A program made the translations under genes and the position numbers. A DNA stretch of 64,000 nucleotides, taken from NCBI GenBank assembly GCA_017502085.1, contig JAFVVQ010000035.1:61258-125257 (forward strand). Direction: 5' to 3'. Positions 17,169-26,582 of the stretch are shown here, in pieces. The notes under the pieces were generated by a model, which worked only from the letters and a program-made list of their open reading frames with translations, had not been told where the DNA came from and did not search any database. Each line of letters begins with the position of its first letter. The first letter of the stretch is position 1. This DNA comes from Clostridia bacterium (GTDB lineage: Bacteria > Bacillota > Clostridia > Oscillospirales > Acutalibacteraceae).

Positions 17169-18452
17169 ATGAAAAAGCCAAACATAATTTTCTATTTTTC
17201 CGACCAGCAGAGAGCCGACAGTGCGGGTTGCTACGGTCAGAAATTACCCGTAACCCCGAATCTTGATGCACTTGCAGAGGAAGGCACTTTGTTTGAAAAC
17301 GCTTTTACCTGTCAACCCGTCTGCGGCCCGATGAGAGCGTGTCTGCAGAGCGGTGTTTATGCTTCGCAGATCGGTTGCTACAGAAACGATATCGCCCTTC
17401 CGACAGATTGCAGAACGATCGCTCACTGTGTCAAGGAGGTCGGCTACGAAACCGCCTATATCGGCAAATGGCATCTTGCATCCGACAAGGAACACCGACT
17501 GGCTACAAAGCCCACTCCCGCAGAGCGCAGAGGCGGTTACGATTATTGGAGAGCCGCCGACATTCTTGAATTTACTTCACACGGCTATAACGGCTATGTT
17601 TTTGATGAAAACTGCAACCGCATCGATTTCAAGGGATACAGAGCAGACTGCATCAACGATTTCGCCATTGAATATATCAAAAAGCCGCACGATAAACCTT
17701 TATTTATGTTCGTTTCCCAGCTTGAGCCTCACCACCAGAATGACAGACTCCGCTTTGAATCTCCCAAAGGACTCAAGAACAGATTCAAGGATTACGAAAT
17801 TCCGGGTGACCTCAAAGGCACGCTCGGTGACTGGCGTTTTCAGATGCCGTCATATCTTGCCTGCTGCAACAGTGTCGATACCAATTTCGGCAAACTGATT
17901 CAGGCGCTCAAGGATGAAGGTTTATACGATAACACCGTTATAATATACACATCCGATCACGGTTGCCATTTCAGAACAAGAAACGCGGAATACAAGCGTT
18001 CGTGCCACGAAGCAAGTATAAAAGTTCCGCTTGTCATCTGCGGCGGCGGTTTCACGGGCGGCGGCAGAGTCAGCGATCTTGTTTCACTCATCGATCTGCC
18101 TGCAACGATCCTCGACATAGCCGGTGCAGAAATCCCCGGACACTTTATGGGCAAGAGTCTGACAGACCTCAAGGGTCACGAAAGCGTGTTTATGCAGATT
18201 TCGGAAAGTCAGATCGGCAGAGCCGTTCGTACGGACAGATGGAAATACAGTGTCACCGCAAAGAATGCCGACAAAGCATTTGCGGATGCATACACAGATG
18301 ATTTTCTCTATGACCTTCAGAACGACCCCTACGAAAAAAACAATCTCATCGGCAACCCCGAATATGATGAAATCCGTCTTGAGATGAGAAAAATTCTGCT
18401 TGAATATATGACCAAAGCAGGTGAACCCGTTCTCACAATCAATGATAAATAA
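17169..18452 (+). CDS. cytosolic Cys-type sulfatase (alkaline phosphatase superfamily)
   Basis: Hydrolyses sulfate esters, probably from a sugar. SDQQR at residues 11-15 provides metal ligands. The modification motif is Cys52-Gly-Pro-Met-Arg56, a complete C-x-P-x-R, whose Cys becomes formylglycine. YTSDHG and GKWH are further catalytic motifs. There is no signal peptide, unlike most mucin and glycosaminoglycan sulfatases of Bacteroidota, so it should act on imported saccharides. It follows its maturase by four bases and ends at a strong terminator. The natural substrate cannot be read from sequence. Confidence 0.93.
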   Translation: MKKPNIIFYFSDQQRADSAGCYGQKLPVTPNLDALAEEGTLFENAFTCQPVCGPMRACLQSGVYASQIGCYRNDIALPTDCRTIAHCVKEVGYETAYIGKWHLASDKEHRLATKPTPAERRGGYDYWRAADILEFTSHGYNGYVFDENCNRIDFKGYRADCINDFAIEYIKKPHDKPLFMFVSQLEPHHQNDRLRFESPKGLKNRFKDYEIPGDLKGTLGDWRFQMPSYLACCNSVDTNFGKLIQALKDEGLYDNTVIIYTSDHGCHFRTRNAEYKRSCHEASIKVPLVICGGGFTGGGRVSDLVSLIDLPATILDIAGAEIPGHFMGKSLTDLKGHESVFMQISESQIGRAVRTDRWKYSVTAKNADKAFADAYTDDFLYDLQNDPYEKNNLIGNPEYDEIRLEMRKILLEYMTKAGEPVLTINDK

Positions 18453-18469
18453 AACTGTATAAAAGAAAA

Positions 18470-18512
18470 ATCGGCTGTCTCACACAACGTGAGGCAACCG
18501 ATTATTTTTGTT
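18470..18512. terminator. bidirectional terminator, sulfatase / guaB
   Basis: ATCGGCTGTCTCAC and GTGAGGCAACCGAT (18470-18483 and 18489-18502) form a 14-base-pair helix with two mismatches, then TATTTTTG. On the minus strand the T-rich side is TTTTTCTTTT, ending the guaB operon. Confidence 0.88.
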
Positions 18513-18516
18513 TGTT

Positions 18517-20025
18517 TTATCTTGCGGGGTTTGCGGCGGTCTTAAGCATAACGTCGTGATAGCCGCCTTCTACGATGCTTGTTGCCGAAACAACGGTGAG
18601 CTTTGCATTCTTCTGAAGGTCGGGAATATTGGTTACACCGCAGTTGCACATTGTTGACTTAACCTTATAAAGGCTCTTTGCAACGTTGTCACTGAGTGAA
18701 CCCGCATAAGTAACGTATGAGTCAACGCCTTCTTCAAAACTGAGCTTTGACTTGCCGCCAAGATCGTATCTCTGCCAGTTTCTTGCTCTGTTGGAGCCTT
18801 CACCCCAGTATTCCTTGACGTAAACACCGTTAACCATAAGCTTGTTTGTGGGGCTTTCATCAAAACGTGCAAAGTATCTGCCGAGCATAAGGAAGTCAGC
18901 GCCCATTGCAAGAGCAAGAGTCATATGATAATCGTGAACAATACCGCCGTCAGAGCAGATAGGAACGTAGATACCTGTTTCCTTATAGTATTCGTCTCTT
19001 GCTGCTGCGACCTCGATAAGAGCTGTTGCCTGACCTCTGCCGATACCCTTTGTTTCTCTGGTGATACAGATCGAACCGCCACCGATACCGACCTTAACGA
19101 AGTCTGCACCTGCCTTTGCAAGGAAGAGGAATCCGTCTCTGTCTACAACGTTACCAGCACCGATTTTTACCTTATCGCCGTACTTTTCACGAACAAAAGC
19201 GAGAGTCTGCTCCTGCCATACCGTGTAACCTTCGGAGGAGTCAATGCAGAGCACGTCAGCGCCTGCTTCGACGAGTGCGGGAACTCTCTTTTCATAGTCG
19301 AGTGTGTTGATACCTGCGCCTACGATATAGCTCTTGTTGGCATCAAGAAGTTCCTGAGGATTTTCTTTATGCTGTGAGTAGTCCTTGCGGAATACGAAAT
19401 AACGGAGTTTGCCTTCGCTGTCGATGAGAGGAAGGGAGTTGAGCTTATGCTCCCAGATGATATCGTTTGCATCCTTGAGAGTTGTTGTATCGGGAGCGGT
19501 AATAAGCTTATCGAAAGGAGTCATAAAATCAGCAACAATTGTTTCGGGATTCATTCTGCTGACTCTGTAATCTCTGCTTGTTACAACACCGAGAAGCTTA
19601 CCGTTTGCGGAGCCGTCATCTGTAACAGCCATTGTGCTGTGACCTGTTTTCTCAAAAAGAGCAAGAACATCTGCAAGAGTTGAATCAGGCTTAAGGTTTG
19701 AATCGCTCACAACAAAGCCTGCCTTATAACCCTTGACTCTCGCAACCATTGCAGCTTCATCTTCGATTGACTGTGAACCGTAGATGAATGAAACACCGCC
19801 CTCTTTTGCAAGAGCAATTGCAAGGGTGTCGTTTGAAACGGACTGCATGATAGCGGATACCATGGGGATGTTGAGGCTCAGAGGACACTCTTCTTCTCCC
19901 TTTCTGAACTTAACGAGAGGGGTTTTCAATGAAACGTTTGCGGGAATACAGTCTCTTGAGGTATAACCCGGGATGAGAAGATACTCGCTGAATGTTCTTG
20001 AAGGCTCCTGACAATAAATTGCCAT
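18517..20025 (-). CDS. guaB: inosine-5'-monophosphate dehydrogenase
   Basis: Oxidises IMP to XMP with NAD, the committed step to guanine nucleotides. The catalytic Cys320 is in [12 protein letters not shown]; the barrel is interrupted by a CBS pair at about 100-220 (VTSRDYR, MTPFDKL). The flap segment after residue 400 contains [13 protein letters not shown], where the catalytic Arg is expected. At 502 residues it has normal IMPDH length but is divergent from the Bacillus enzyme. AAGGAG precedes the ATG. Last gene of the pdxK-thyA-folA-ppa-guaB run. Confidence 0.93.
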   Translation of the reverse strand: MAIYCQEPSRTFSEYLLIPGYTSRDCIPANVSLKTPLVKFRKGEEECPLSLNIPMVSAIMQSVSNDTLAIALAKEGGVSFIYGSQSIEDEAAMVARVKGYKAGFVVSDSNLKPDSTLADVLALFEKTGHSTMAVTDDGSANGKLLGVVTSRDYRVSRMNPETIVADFMTPFDKLITAPDTTTLKDANDIIWEHKLNSLPLIDSEGKLRYFVFRKDYSQHKENPQELLDANKSYIVGAGINTLDYEKRVPALVEAGADVLCIDSSEGYTVWQEQTLAFVREKYGDKVKIGAGNVVDRDGFLFLAKAGADFVKVGIGGGSICITRETKGIGRGQATALIEVAAARDEYYKETGIYVPICSDGGIVHDYHMTLALAMGADFLMLGRYFARFDESPTNKLMVNGVYVKEYWGEGSNRARNWQRYDLGGKSKLSFEEGVDSYVTYAGSLSDNVAKSLYKVKSTMCNCGVTNIPDLQKNAKLTVVSATSIVEGGYHDVMLKTAANPAR

Positions 20026-20078
20026 TTAAATCACTCCTTATATTTTAGTAAATTTAATTATTATATTAATGAAGCGGA

Positions 20079-20612
20079 TTATCTGCAGAATTCCGCAACA
20101 TAGTTATCGATGCATGATTTGATGATTTCGATTGCTCTTTCTCTGTTCTGAACTTCGTCAACAACGGTTTCCTTGCCTTCAAGCGACTTATAAACCGTGA
20201 AGAAATGCTTCATTTCATCAAAAAGGTGTTTCGGAAGCTCCGAAATATCCTTGTAGCCATTGTAGTTCGGGTCATTGACGGGGATTGAAATAATCTTTTC
20301 ATCGAACTTTCCGCCGTCTTTCATTGTAATAACACCGATGGGATAGCAACGCACAAGCGTCATCGGGTCAATGCTTTCGCTGCTGATAACAACAACGTCA
20401 AGCGGGTCACCGTCATCACCGTAGGTCCTCGGAATGAATCCGTAGTTTGCAGGGTAATGAGTGGATGTATAAAGGATTCGGTCAAGCATCAGCAGACCCG
20501 TTTCCTTATCAAGTTCATATTTTTTCTTGCTTCCCTTCTTGATTTCAATAACTGCCATGAAATCATCGGGAGTAATTCTTTTAGGGCTGATATTATGCCA
20601 TATGTTACTCAT
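20079..20612 (-). CDS. ppa: inorganic pyrophosphatase, family I
   Basis: Hydrolyses pyrophosphate released by nucleotide and tRNA charging reactions. YPANYGFIPRTYGDDGDPLDV holds the metal-binding aspartates of soluble family I enzymes. Start is the ATG at 20612 (AGGAGAC 8 bases upstream), not the GTG six codons earlier. Gap to folA is 50 bases and to guaB 53 bases, all on one strand, so a common transcript is likely. Confidence 0.94.
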   Translation of the reverse strand: MSNIWHNISPKRITPDDFMAVIEIKKGSKKKYELDKETGLLMLDRILYTSTHYPANYGFIPRTYGDDGDPLDVVVISSESIDPMTLVRCYPIGVITMKDGGKFDEKIISIPVNDPNYNGYKDISELPKHLFDEMKHFFTVYKSLEGKETVVDEVQNRERAIEIIKSCIDNYVAEFCR

Positions 20613-20662
20613 TTTTCGTCTCCTGTTCACAATCGTAAAACTAAATCAAAACAAGGCATTGG

Positions 20663-21151
20663 TCAGTTCTTTTTATAAGTGGTGAATCTGAATTTAACAC
20701 CGTCATACTCTTTTTCTTCGCTCTCACTCTCAACCGACCATTCTCCGAGTCTGTCAAGGTCAGGGAAAAATTTATCGGCAGGCTTTGAGGTTCCGACCTT
20801 CGTGACGTAAGCTGTGTCACAATACGGAAGAAGCTGCTCATAAACGGAAGAACCGCCGATGACGTAGACTGTGTTCGTATCGTATCTCTCAAGCTGTCTG
20901 AAAAGATCATTAAGCGAGCGGCAAACGATAACGTCAGGTGCGCTGAAGCTCTCATCAGTTGTGATAACGATATTCACTCTGTTGGGAAGAGCCTTCGGCC
21001 CGGGAAAAGTCATAAAAGTCTTTCTGCCCATAACAACAACATTACCCGTTGTTTTTGATCTGAAAAACTTCATATCTTCGGGAATATAGTTGAGAAGAGA
21101 ATCTCCGTTACCGATTCCCCAGTTTGTGTCAACATTTACAATTGCTTTCAT
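20663..21151 (-). CDS. folA: dihydrofolate reductase
   Basis: Reduces dihydrofolate with NADPH, regenerating the cofactor oxidised by ThyA, whose gene lies just upstream. The N-terminus AIVNVDTNWGIGNGDSLLNYIPEDMKFF matches the DHFR substrate and NADPH loop; VMGRKTF and YVIGGSSVYEQLLP are the two other fingerprints. 162 residues, the usual size. Confidence 0.96.
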   Translation of the reverse strand: MKAIVNVDTNWGIGNGDSLLNYIPEDMKFFRSKTTGNVVVMGRKTFMTFPGPKALPNRVNIVITTDESFSAPDVIVCRSLNDLFRQLERYDTNTVYVIGGSSVYEQLLPYCDTAYVTKVGTSKPADKFFPDLDRLGEWSVESESEEKEYDGVKFRFTTYKKN

Positions 21152-21187
21152 TATTTACCTCTTAATTACAACTTATATATAACAAAA

Positions 21188-22018
21188 TCAGATAGCTACG
21201 GGAATTTTCTCCGTAAACTCGTGGAATTTATAGTTTTCTACAGTGAAACTGTCCTTGGTGAAGGAATAGAAATCCGTGATGCTCTTATCAAGAGTTACTT
21301 TCGGAGCGTCAAACGGAGTTTTTTCAATAAGTTTCTCGACGATGGGTACGTGGCGGTCATAGATATGTGCATCAGCAATAACGTGAACGAATTCTCCGAC
21401 CTCGAGACCGCTGACCTGAGCAAGCATACAGGTGAGTGCCGAATACTGGCATACGTTCCAGATATTGGCGGCAAGCATATCCTGTGATCGCTGGTTGAGA
21501 ATCGCATTGAGCTTGTTACCCGTAACGTTGAAAGTCATACCGTATGCGCAGGGATAAAGAGCCATTTCGCTCAGATCCTGATGAACGTAGATATTGGTGA
21601 GGATGCGGCGGCTCTGCGGATTATGCTTGAGGTCATAGAGCACGCGGTCAACCTGATCCATATCTCCTTCTTTATAGTGATGCTTAACGCCGAGCTGATA
21701 GCCGTAAGCCTTACCGATGCTTCCGCTTTCGTCTGCCCACTGGTCCCAGACATGGCTGCCGAGATCATTGATATTGTTGGATTTCTTCTGCCATATCCAG
21801 AGCATTTCGTCAACAGCGCTTTTAAGGAAAGTCTTTCTCAAGGTGAGAATCGGGAACTCCTCTGCAAGATTGTATCGGTTTACAACGCAGAATTTTTTGA
21901 TGGTGTGTGCAGGGGTACCGTCTTCCCATCTGGGTCGCACGTCAAGGTCTGTATCCCAGATTCCGTTCTGAAGAATATCCTTGCATGTATCAATAAAAAC
22001 TTTGTCGGCAAAGCTCAT
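21188..22018 (-). CDS. thyA: thymidylate synthase, phi3T/B. subtilis ThyA-like
   Basis: Methylates dUMP to dTMP using methylene-tetrahydrofolate. The N-terminus (DGTPAHT, LWIWQKKSNN, HVWDQWADESGSIGKAYGYQLG) and the C-terminus resemble the ThyA of phage phi3T and B. subtilis more than E. coli ThyA. The catalytic Cys is in ALYPCAYG; the usual PCH is PCA. QRSQDM and the nucleotide-binding DAHIYDRH are present. 276 residues. Starts four bases after pdxK and precedes folA, the classical partner. Confidence 0.94.
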   Translation of the reverse strand: MSFADKVFIDTCKDILQNGIWDTDLDVRPRWEDGTPAHTIKKFCVVNRYNLAEEFPILTLRKTFLKSAVDEMLWIWQKKSNNINDLGSHVWDQWADESGSIGKAYGYQLGVKHHYKEGDMDQVDRVLYDLKHNPQSRRILTNIYVHQDLSEMALYPCAYGMTFNVTGNKLNAILNQRSQDMLAANIWNVCQYSALTCMLAQVSGLEVGEFVHVIADAHIYDRHVPIVEKLIEKTPFDAPKVTLDKSITDFYSFTKDSFTVENYKFHEFTEKIPVAI

Positions 22019-22022
22019 CTGC

Positions 22023-22865
22023 TCATCCTCCCAACTTTTTCATATAATCAAATAATCCCTGCTCGAAATTGACACCGAAACGGGTATCGGTCCCCGCCAG
22101 ATATGTTCTTGCAATCGCTCCGCAGGTAAATTCAAGAGCTATGTCGGCACTCTCGGAGATACTCTTGCCTCTCATATATGCTCCGATAAGAGCCGAGGCA
22201 AAAATATCACCCGTACCGTAATAAATTCCGTCATATTTTTCGGAAAACTTATAGTGAATATCGCCTTCATTAAAGACAGCGCATCCGATTTCGTCATCAC
22301 TGAAGCAAACACCCGTCAGGACAATTTTTTTCGGTCCGAGCGATGTGAGTCTCCAGAGCAGAGACTCGATATATTCCTTGCTGTAAGGCGGCTCAACGTA
22401 CTCCTCTCCGAGCAGAAATGCCGCTTCGGTGAGATTGGGCACGATAATATCAGCCTTACCGCAGAGCTTTGCCATTTCGGCAGCAAAGCCATCATCAAAA
22501 GTTGTATACATTCTGCCGCTGTCAGCCATTGCGGGATCAACAAGAATCACGCAATTACCGTCAGCGAAATCATCAATGAAACTGCAGACCATTTCAACCT
22601 GCTCCGTCGAGCCGAGAAAGCCACTGTAAATGCCGTCAAAACCGATACCAAGCGACTTCCAGTGCTTCGCAACGGATGGCAGATCGCAGGTGAGATCACG
22701 GTAGGTATAACCTGAAATATCGCCCGTATGTGTTGAAAGAACCGCAGTGGGCAACGCGGCAGTTTCGATACCTGCAGCGGAAATAATAGGTAAAGCGGCA
22801 GTCAGAGAACATTTGCCGATACCCGAAATATCGTGAATCGCGGCAACCCTCTTCTGCTTCTCCAA
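22023..22865 (-). CDS. pdxK: pyridoxal/pyridoxamine kinase
   Basis: Ribokinase-fold kinase salvaging B6 vitamers to PLP. HDISGIGKCSLTAALPI and TAVLSTHTG at the N-terminus and the YGTGDIFASALIGAY anion-hole motif near residue 230 are typical of pyridoxal kinases of Firmicutes. It could be a related hydroxymethylpyrimidine kinase, but no thiamine gene is nearby and length and N-terminal motif favour pyridoxal kinase. First gene of the five-gene minus-strand run and preceded by a good promoter. Confidence 0.85.
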   Translation of the reverse strand: MEKQKRVAAIHDISGIGKCSLTAALPIISAAGIETAALPTAVLSTHTGDISGYTYRDLTCDLPSVAKHWKSLGIGFDGIYSGFLGSTEQVEMVCSFIDDFADGNCVILVDPAMADSGRMYTTFDDGFAAEMAKLCGKADIIVPNLTEAAFLLGEEYVEPPYSKEYIESLLWRLTSLGPKKIVLTGVCFSDDEIGCAVFNEGDIHYKFSEKYDGIYYGTGDIFASALIGAYMRGKSISESADIALEFTCGAIARTYLAGTDTRFGVNFEQGLFDYMKKLGG

Positions 22866-22901
22866 TCTGAACCCATCCTTCTGTATTCAAGTATTTTTAC
22901 T

Positions 22902-22930
22902 ATTATACAACCCGACTCAGGTTTTTTCAA
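22902..22930 (-). promoter_or_regulatory. sigma-A promoter of the pdxK-guaB run
   Basis: On the minus strand TTGAAA, 17-base spacer, TATAAT, 37 bases before the pdxK start. Confidence 0.7.
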
Positions 22931-23009
22931 CATCAAAAATTAAATTTGTATAATTTAATTCTTTATTGTATTTGCAGCAGAGTTTTTTTGGGCATTACAT
23001 AAAAAACTC

Positions 23010-23038
23010 TTTACAGAAGAATCAAAAAGTGCTAATAT
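23010..23038 (+). promoter_or_regulatory. sigma-A promoter of ceramidase-like gene
   Basis: TTTACA, 17-base spacer, TAATAT, 47 bases upstream of the start codon. Confidence 0.6.
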
Positions 23039-23084
23039 ATATGAGTGTTTATACGCAAATATTTCAAAAAGGAGCAATCTAAAA

Positions 23085-24833
23085 ATGAAAAGCATCAGCA
23101 AAAAAATCCTCAGCGTCATTCTTGCTCTGTCGATGATTTTCGGCTGCGCCGCTTCAATGGGCGCAAACGCCGCTTCATCAGCAAGCGAATTTTTCACCGA
23201 CATCGGCGTTTTCACTCTCGATAAGCTTCTCAGCGGTCTTATCGGCGCAATCAACGCAATCGTTCCCGACAGTAAAGAAATTATGAAGATGAAAGATTTC
23301 AACAACGATTATTTCTTCAGCGGCACAGAAACAATGCTTGACGAAGCTGACGACGAAGCAAAGTGGAAGCTCGGCTTCTCAAAGGCTTCAATCGTTCCCG
23401 AAGACTGGCAGACAAAGAACTATTATCTCGGCGGTTTCATGTCAATGTCAAACGGTATGTCAAACAAGGTTGAAGAAGTTGTTGACGGCGTTGACGTAAG
23501 AGTTATCGCAGTTGATGACGGCTCAGGCAGAGGCATTTCCGTTTTCGCAAACGTTGACTCAATCGGTATGTCAAACTATGACATCAGAAACATCAGAAAG
23601 GCTCTCGTTGAGCTTCTTCCCGACGTTAAGTTCAGCACCATCACCGTTACCGCAACTCACGTTCACAGCGGTATCGATACTCAGGGTCTCTGGACAAATC
23701 TCTTCCCCAAGCTTCTCGGCAACATGGCTAAGGCATTCCTTCACGTCGGCGAAATGACTCCCGGCGTTGACACCGAATACCTTGATTTCATCACAAAGCA
23801 GGCTTCAACAGCAATGAAAGAAGCTATCGAGAACATGACAGAAGGCACAATGACCTATGCTGTCAAAGAACTCAGCGAAGAATACTTCAACAACAAGAAC
23901 AGACCCTCCTCAGATTCGCTTATCCAGGAAATGGCAAGATTCGTATTCACACCCGACGTTATTGACGATACTCACAGAAAGACAATGATCGTCAATTACT
24001 CCGCTCATCCCGACATCACAGGTCTTGCAGTCAGCGACGTTGACAACGGCAGACAGCTTTCAGGTGACTACGTTTACAGCATGGGTCAGACAATTGAAGC
24101 CGCTGACTATAACTTTATGTTCTTCAACGGCGCAATCGCAGGTATCTACACAGGCAGACATCCCGCAAGCGACGGCGTTCCCACCGAAAGACGCTGGATG
24201 GAAGCTTCCAGAATCGGTAAAGAGCTCGGTCAGATTGCACTCAACCTCACAAACTCCGAAGAGGTTATCCGCAAGAATGCTGACTGGGATACAATCAATA
24301 AAGAAATGGAAATCGGCGGCGAATACTACACACTCTGGTTTGAAGGCTGGGAGCCCGCAACAGAAAAAGAACTTGATCCTATCCTCAATGTTAAGATTGA
24401 TCAGGTTAAAATCAAGGTTACAAATCCCCTTATCAAGCTCGTCGGTAAACTCGGTCTCGTAAACTACAACGTTTACAAGGAAGGCTTCAATTACTATATC
24501 TTCGTTGAAATCGGTTACCTTGAATTCGGCGACGTCAAGGCAGTTATGATGCCCGGCGAAATCGTTCAGGACCTTATCGAAGGCGGTTCATCACTCTTCG
24601 CAGACGGCTCATACTCAGGCAAGGATTTCGGTATTCCCTGCATTGATGACCTCTTCGGCGAGGATACACTCTGCTTCGGTCTTGCAAACGATGCTATCGG
24701 CTACGTTGTTCCCGATAACGACTATGCTCTCGCACTCATCGCAGGCCACTATCAGGAAATGATTTCTCTCGGCAAATATGCAGGTTCAACAATCATGAAC
24801 GGCTTTGTTGAAATCGCAAAGGAAGTTGCATAA
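23085..24833 (+). CDS. secreted neutral/alkaline ceramidase-like protein
   Basis: Similar to the N-terminal catalytic domain of neutral ceramidases, which split ceramide into sphingosine and fatty acid. A signal peptide spans residues 1-30 (cleavage probably after GANA). The zinc site ATHVHSG has His192 and His194; a third His is in YSAHPD, and the FFNGAIAGIYTG segment matches the family core. It is 582 residues and lacks the long C-terminal domain of full-size bacterial ceramidases. Whether it acts on ceramide is not shown; the domain also occurs in many uncharacterised gut proteins. Single-gene unit with promoter and terminator. AAAAGGAGC precedes the ATG. Confidence 0.8.
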   Translation: MKSISKKILSVILALSMIFGCAASMGANAASSASEFFTDIGVFTLDKLLSGLIGAINAIVPDSKEIMKMKDFNNDYFFSGTETMLDEADDEAKWKLGFSKASIVPEDWQTKNYYLGGFMSMSNGMSNKVEEVVDGVDVRVIAVDDGSGRGISVFANVDSIGMSNYDIRNIRKALVELLPDVKFSTITVTATHVHSGIDTQGLWTNLFPKLLGNMAKAFLHVGEMTPGVDTEYLDFITKQASTAMKEAIENMTEGTMTYAVKELSEEYFNNKNRPSSDSLIQEMARFVFTPDVIDDTHRKTMIVNYSAHPDITGLAVSDVDNGRQLSGDYVYSMGQTIEAADYNFMFFNGAIAGIYTGRHPASDGVPTERRWMEASRIGKELGQIALNLTNSEEVIRKNADWDTINKEMEIGGEYYTLWFEGWEPATEKELDPILNVKIDQVKIKVTNPLIKLVGKLGLVNYNVYKEGFNYYIFVEIGYLEFGDVKAVMMPGEIVQDLIEGGSSLFADGSYSGKDFGIPCIDDLFGEDTLCFGLANDAIGYVVPDNDYALALIAGHYQEMISLGKYAGSTIMNGFVEIAKEVA

Positions 24834-24865
24834 GCTGATTTCCCGATAAAATCCGAATAAAATAA

Positions 24866-24908
24866 TTATTGGCTTGAACGGATTCCGCATCCGCTCAAGC
24901 CAATTTTT
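24866..24908. terminator. bidirectional terminator
   Basis: TTGGCTTGA (24869-24877) pairs with TCAAGCCAA (24895-24903), with an inner CGGAT/ATCCG helix, then TTTTTG. It ends the ceramidase-like gene and faces the convergent 505-residue protein gene. Confidence 0.9.
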
Positions 24909-24909
24909 G

Positions 24910-26427
24910 TTATATCAGATTAACTTCAGTATCTTCAATCAGTTTTTCAAAGAAGACGGTTTTCCATTCGGTATCGTCAGCATATTCAAAGCGAAGCGAG
25001 GACACCGCCATATGCTGCTGAGCACTCTCCCCTACAGAAATCATCACCGCCGTCGGGCCGTCCGCGCCGCCGATAATACCCATTGAACACGCATCATAAT
25101 CCGACTGAGGCTCAAAGCCGTTTTTCGGTCTGAGCCTGGGCTGCTCATTATTCAGGCAATCACGGACCCTGAAATTACTGTCAGCCAAATCAGGCTCCAG
25201 AGTATAGGATATAGCCGTGTGACACGTCGGAAATTCGTATTCAGCGTGCGGAAATCCCTCGGTCGGAAACTCCTGCTTTTCATATCCCGTGACGGTCAGC
25301 TTATGCTCCGTGTTATGAATCGGGTGAACAAACGTGATCTCATCGCCGACAGACGGATTTCTGAAGCGGATTCCTTCGATCGCGGTGGGGCGGCACTCAA
25401 GCTTCAGCTTCAGTGAATTGATTTCTTTCACTCTGCCGTTCACCCACGGACATGACCAACGGTGAAATACCCACGCACGAGTTTCATCAAGACCGTAATG
25501 CCTGATTATATCTGCAACTTCTCTTTCGCTTTTCACACCGTCGGGCAGACAGTCCGCAGGGATCGAGGAAACCGACGTACCGTGTGTTCCGATAATCTGC
25601 TGACCGTTAAGTTTCAGTTCAAAGCCGAAATCCTTATTCATCGGATTTTCGTGTTCGATTTGCTCATAAATTTCATTGCTGATGCTGTGACCGTCTGAAA
25701 GAACAGGATACCATTTATCCATAAAAGCTTTTTCTTTTTCGGGAGCGATTTCAACGCAGAAATCAATAACCAGACCTTCTTCGCAGGAATATATCGAAGG
25801 GATATGCCATATATCATCGCCCCACAAAAAAGCCTTGTCTATAACAACTTCTTCTCCCGCTTCGCCTTCTGAATTTTTGTTATAATAACCGCGGTCAAAA
25901 TACACCGCCCATTCAGAAGAAACTTCGGGTGCCGACGGATTCATATCGGGATCATAATAATCTTCGGTATAAGGAACAAGCGACAGATCGAATTCCGCCT
26001 GAAGACCTTTGACATATGAAAAAGAATCCTCAATCGGCTCGAGACAAAATCTGTTTCTGATTTCTTCAAGAACATTCTGCTGTGCCTCTGTCGGCGGATA
26101 ATCGCTAAGGAACGCTTTATACTGTTCTTCGTCCCACGCATAACATTGCTCCAGAGCGGCAATGTCTCCGCAATGCAGCAGAAGTCGGAGTAAATCCTCA
26201 AAGTCTCTCGCAATCGGATGAACGCAGTCACCGAAATTCATCGGACTGACGGCAAAAATCATTTCGCCGAATCGCGGCACTGTGCAGTAATGAATACCGT
26301 CCACCCCTGACGAAGCAAGAATCTCCGCCCCATCAGGCGTACAATAATAATTCTCAAAACCACCGTTCATATCAAACCCCAACGGTGATAAATCAATCCC
26401 TGCTTTCCTGAACGAATTTATATCCAT
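24910..26427 (-). CDS. hypothetical 505-residue cytosolic protein with GGADGPT motif
   Basis: No family recognised with certainty. It is acidic, without signal peptide or membrane segment. The first third (about 55-145) is rich in paired acidic residues and aromatic residues; residues 180-300 look like a beta-rich domain. Residues 450-464, GIIGGADGPTAVMIS, carry the GGADGPT core otherwise known from beta subunits of sodium-pumping decarboxylases, but without any membrane context. GGAGGTG precedes the ATG. It is a single gene convergent with the ceramidase-like gene. The size and stable reading frame make it a real gene; the function is open. Confidence 0.75.
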   Translation of the reverse strand: MDINSFRKAGIDLSPLGFDMNGGFENYYCTPDGAEILASSGVDGIHYCTVPRFGEMIFAVSPMNFGDCVHPIARDFEDLLRLLLHCGDIAALEQCYAWDEEQYKAFLSDYPPTEAQQNVLEEIRNRFCLEPIEDSFSYVKGLQAEFDLSLVPYTEDYYDPDMNPSAPEVSSEWAVYFDRGYYNKNSEGEAGEEVVIDKAFLWGDDIWHIPSIYSCEEGLVIDFCVEIAPEKEKAFMDKWYPVLSDGHSISNEIYEQIEHENPMNKDFGFELKLNGQQIIGTHGTSVSSIPADCLPDGVKSEREVADIIRHYGLDETRAWVFHRWSCPWVNGRVKEINSLKLKLECRPTAIEGIRFRNPSVGDEITFVHPIHNTEHKLTVTGYEKQEFPTEGFPHAEYEFPTCHTAISYTLEPDLADSNFRVRDCLNNEQPRLRPKNGFEPQSDYDACSMGIIGGADGPTAVMISVGESAQQHMAVSSLRFEYADDTEWKTVFFEKLIEDTEVNLI

Positions 26428-26524
26428 GAGAACACCTCCGTTTCAACAGTTTTAACCGTATTATTATATCATATTTTCATACGCAAAGCAACCGACTTTG
26501 ATTCCGCCAATCTTTATAATTCTG

Positions 26525-26553
26525 TTGAAAATTTTTTATTCATTTGCTAAAAT
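26525..26553 (+). promoter_or_regulatory. putative sigma-A promoter
   Basis: TTGAAA, 17-base spacer, TAAAAT, ahead of the secreted GH-A protein gene. Confidence 0.55.
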
Positions 26554-26582
26554 ATTATCATAATAAACTTTCGGAGGTCGCT

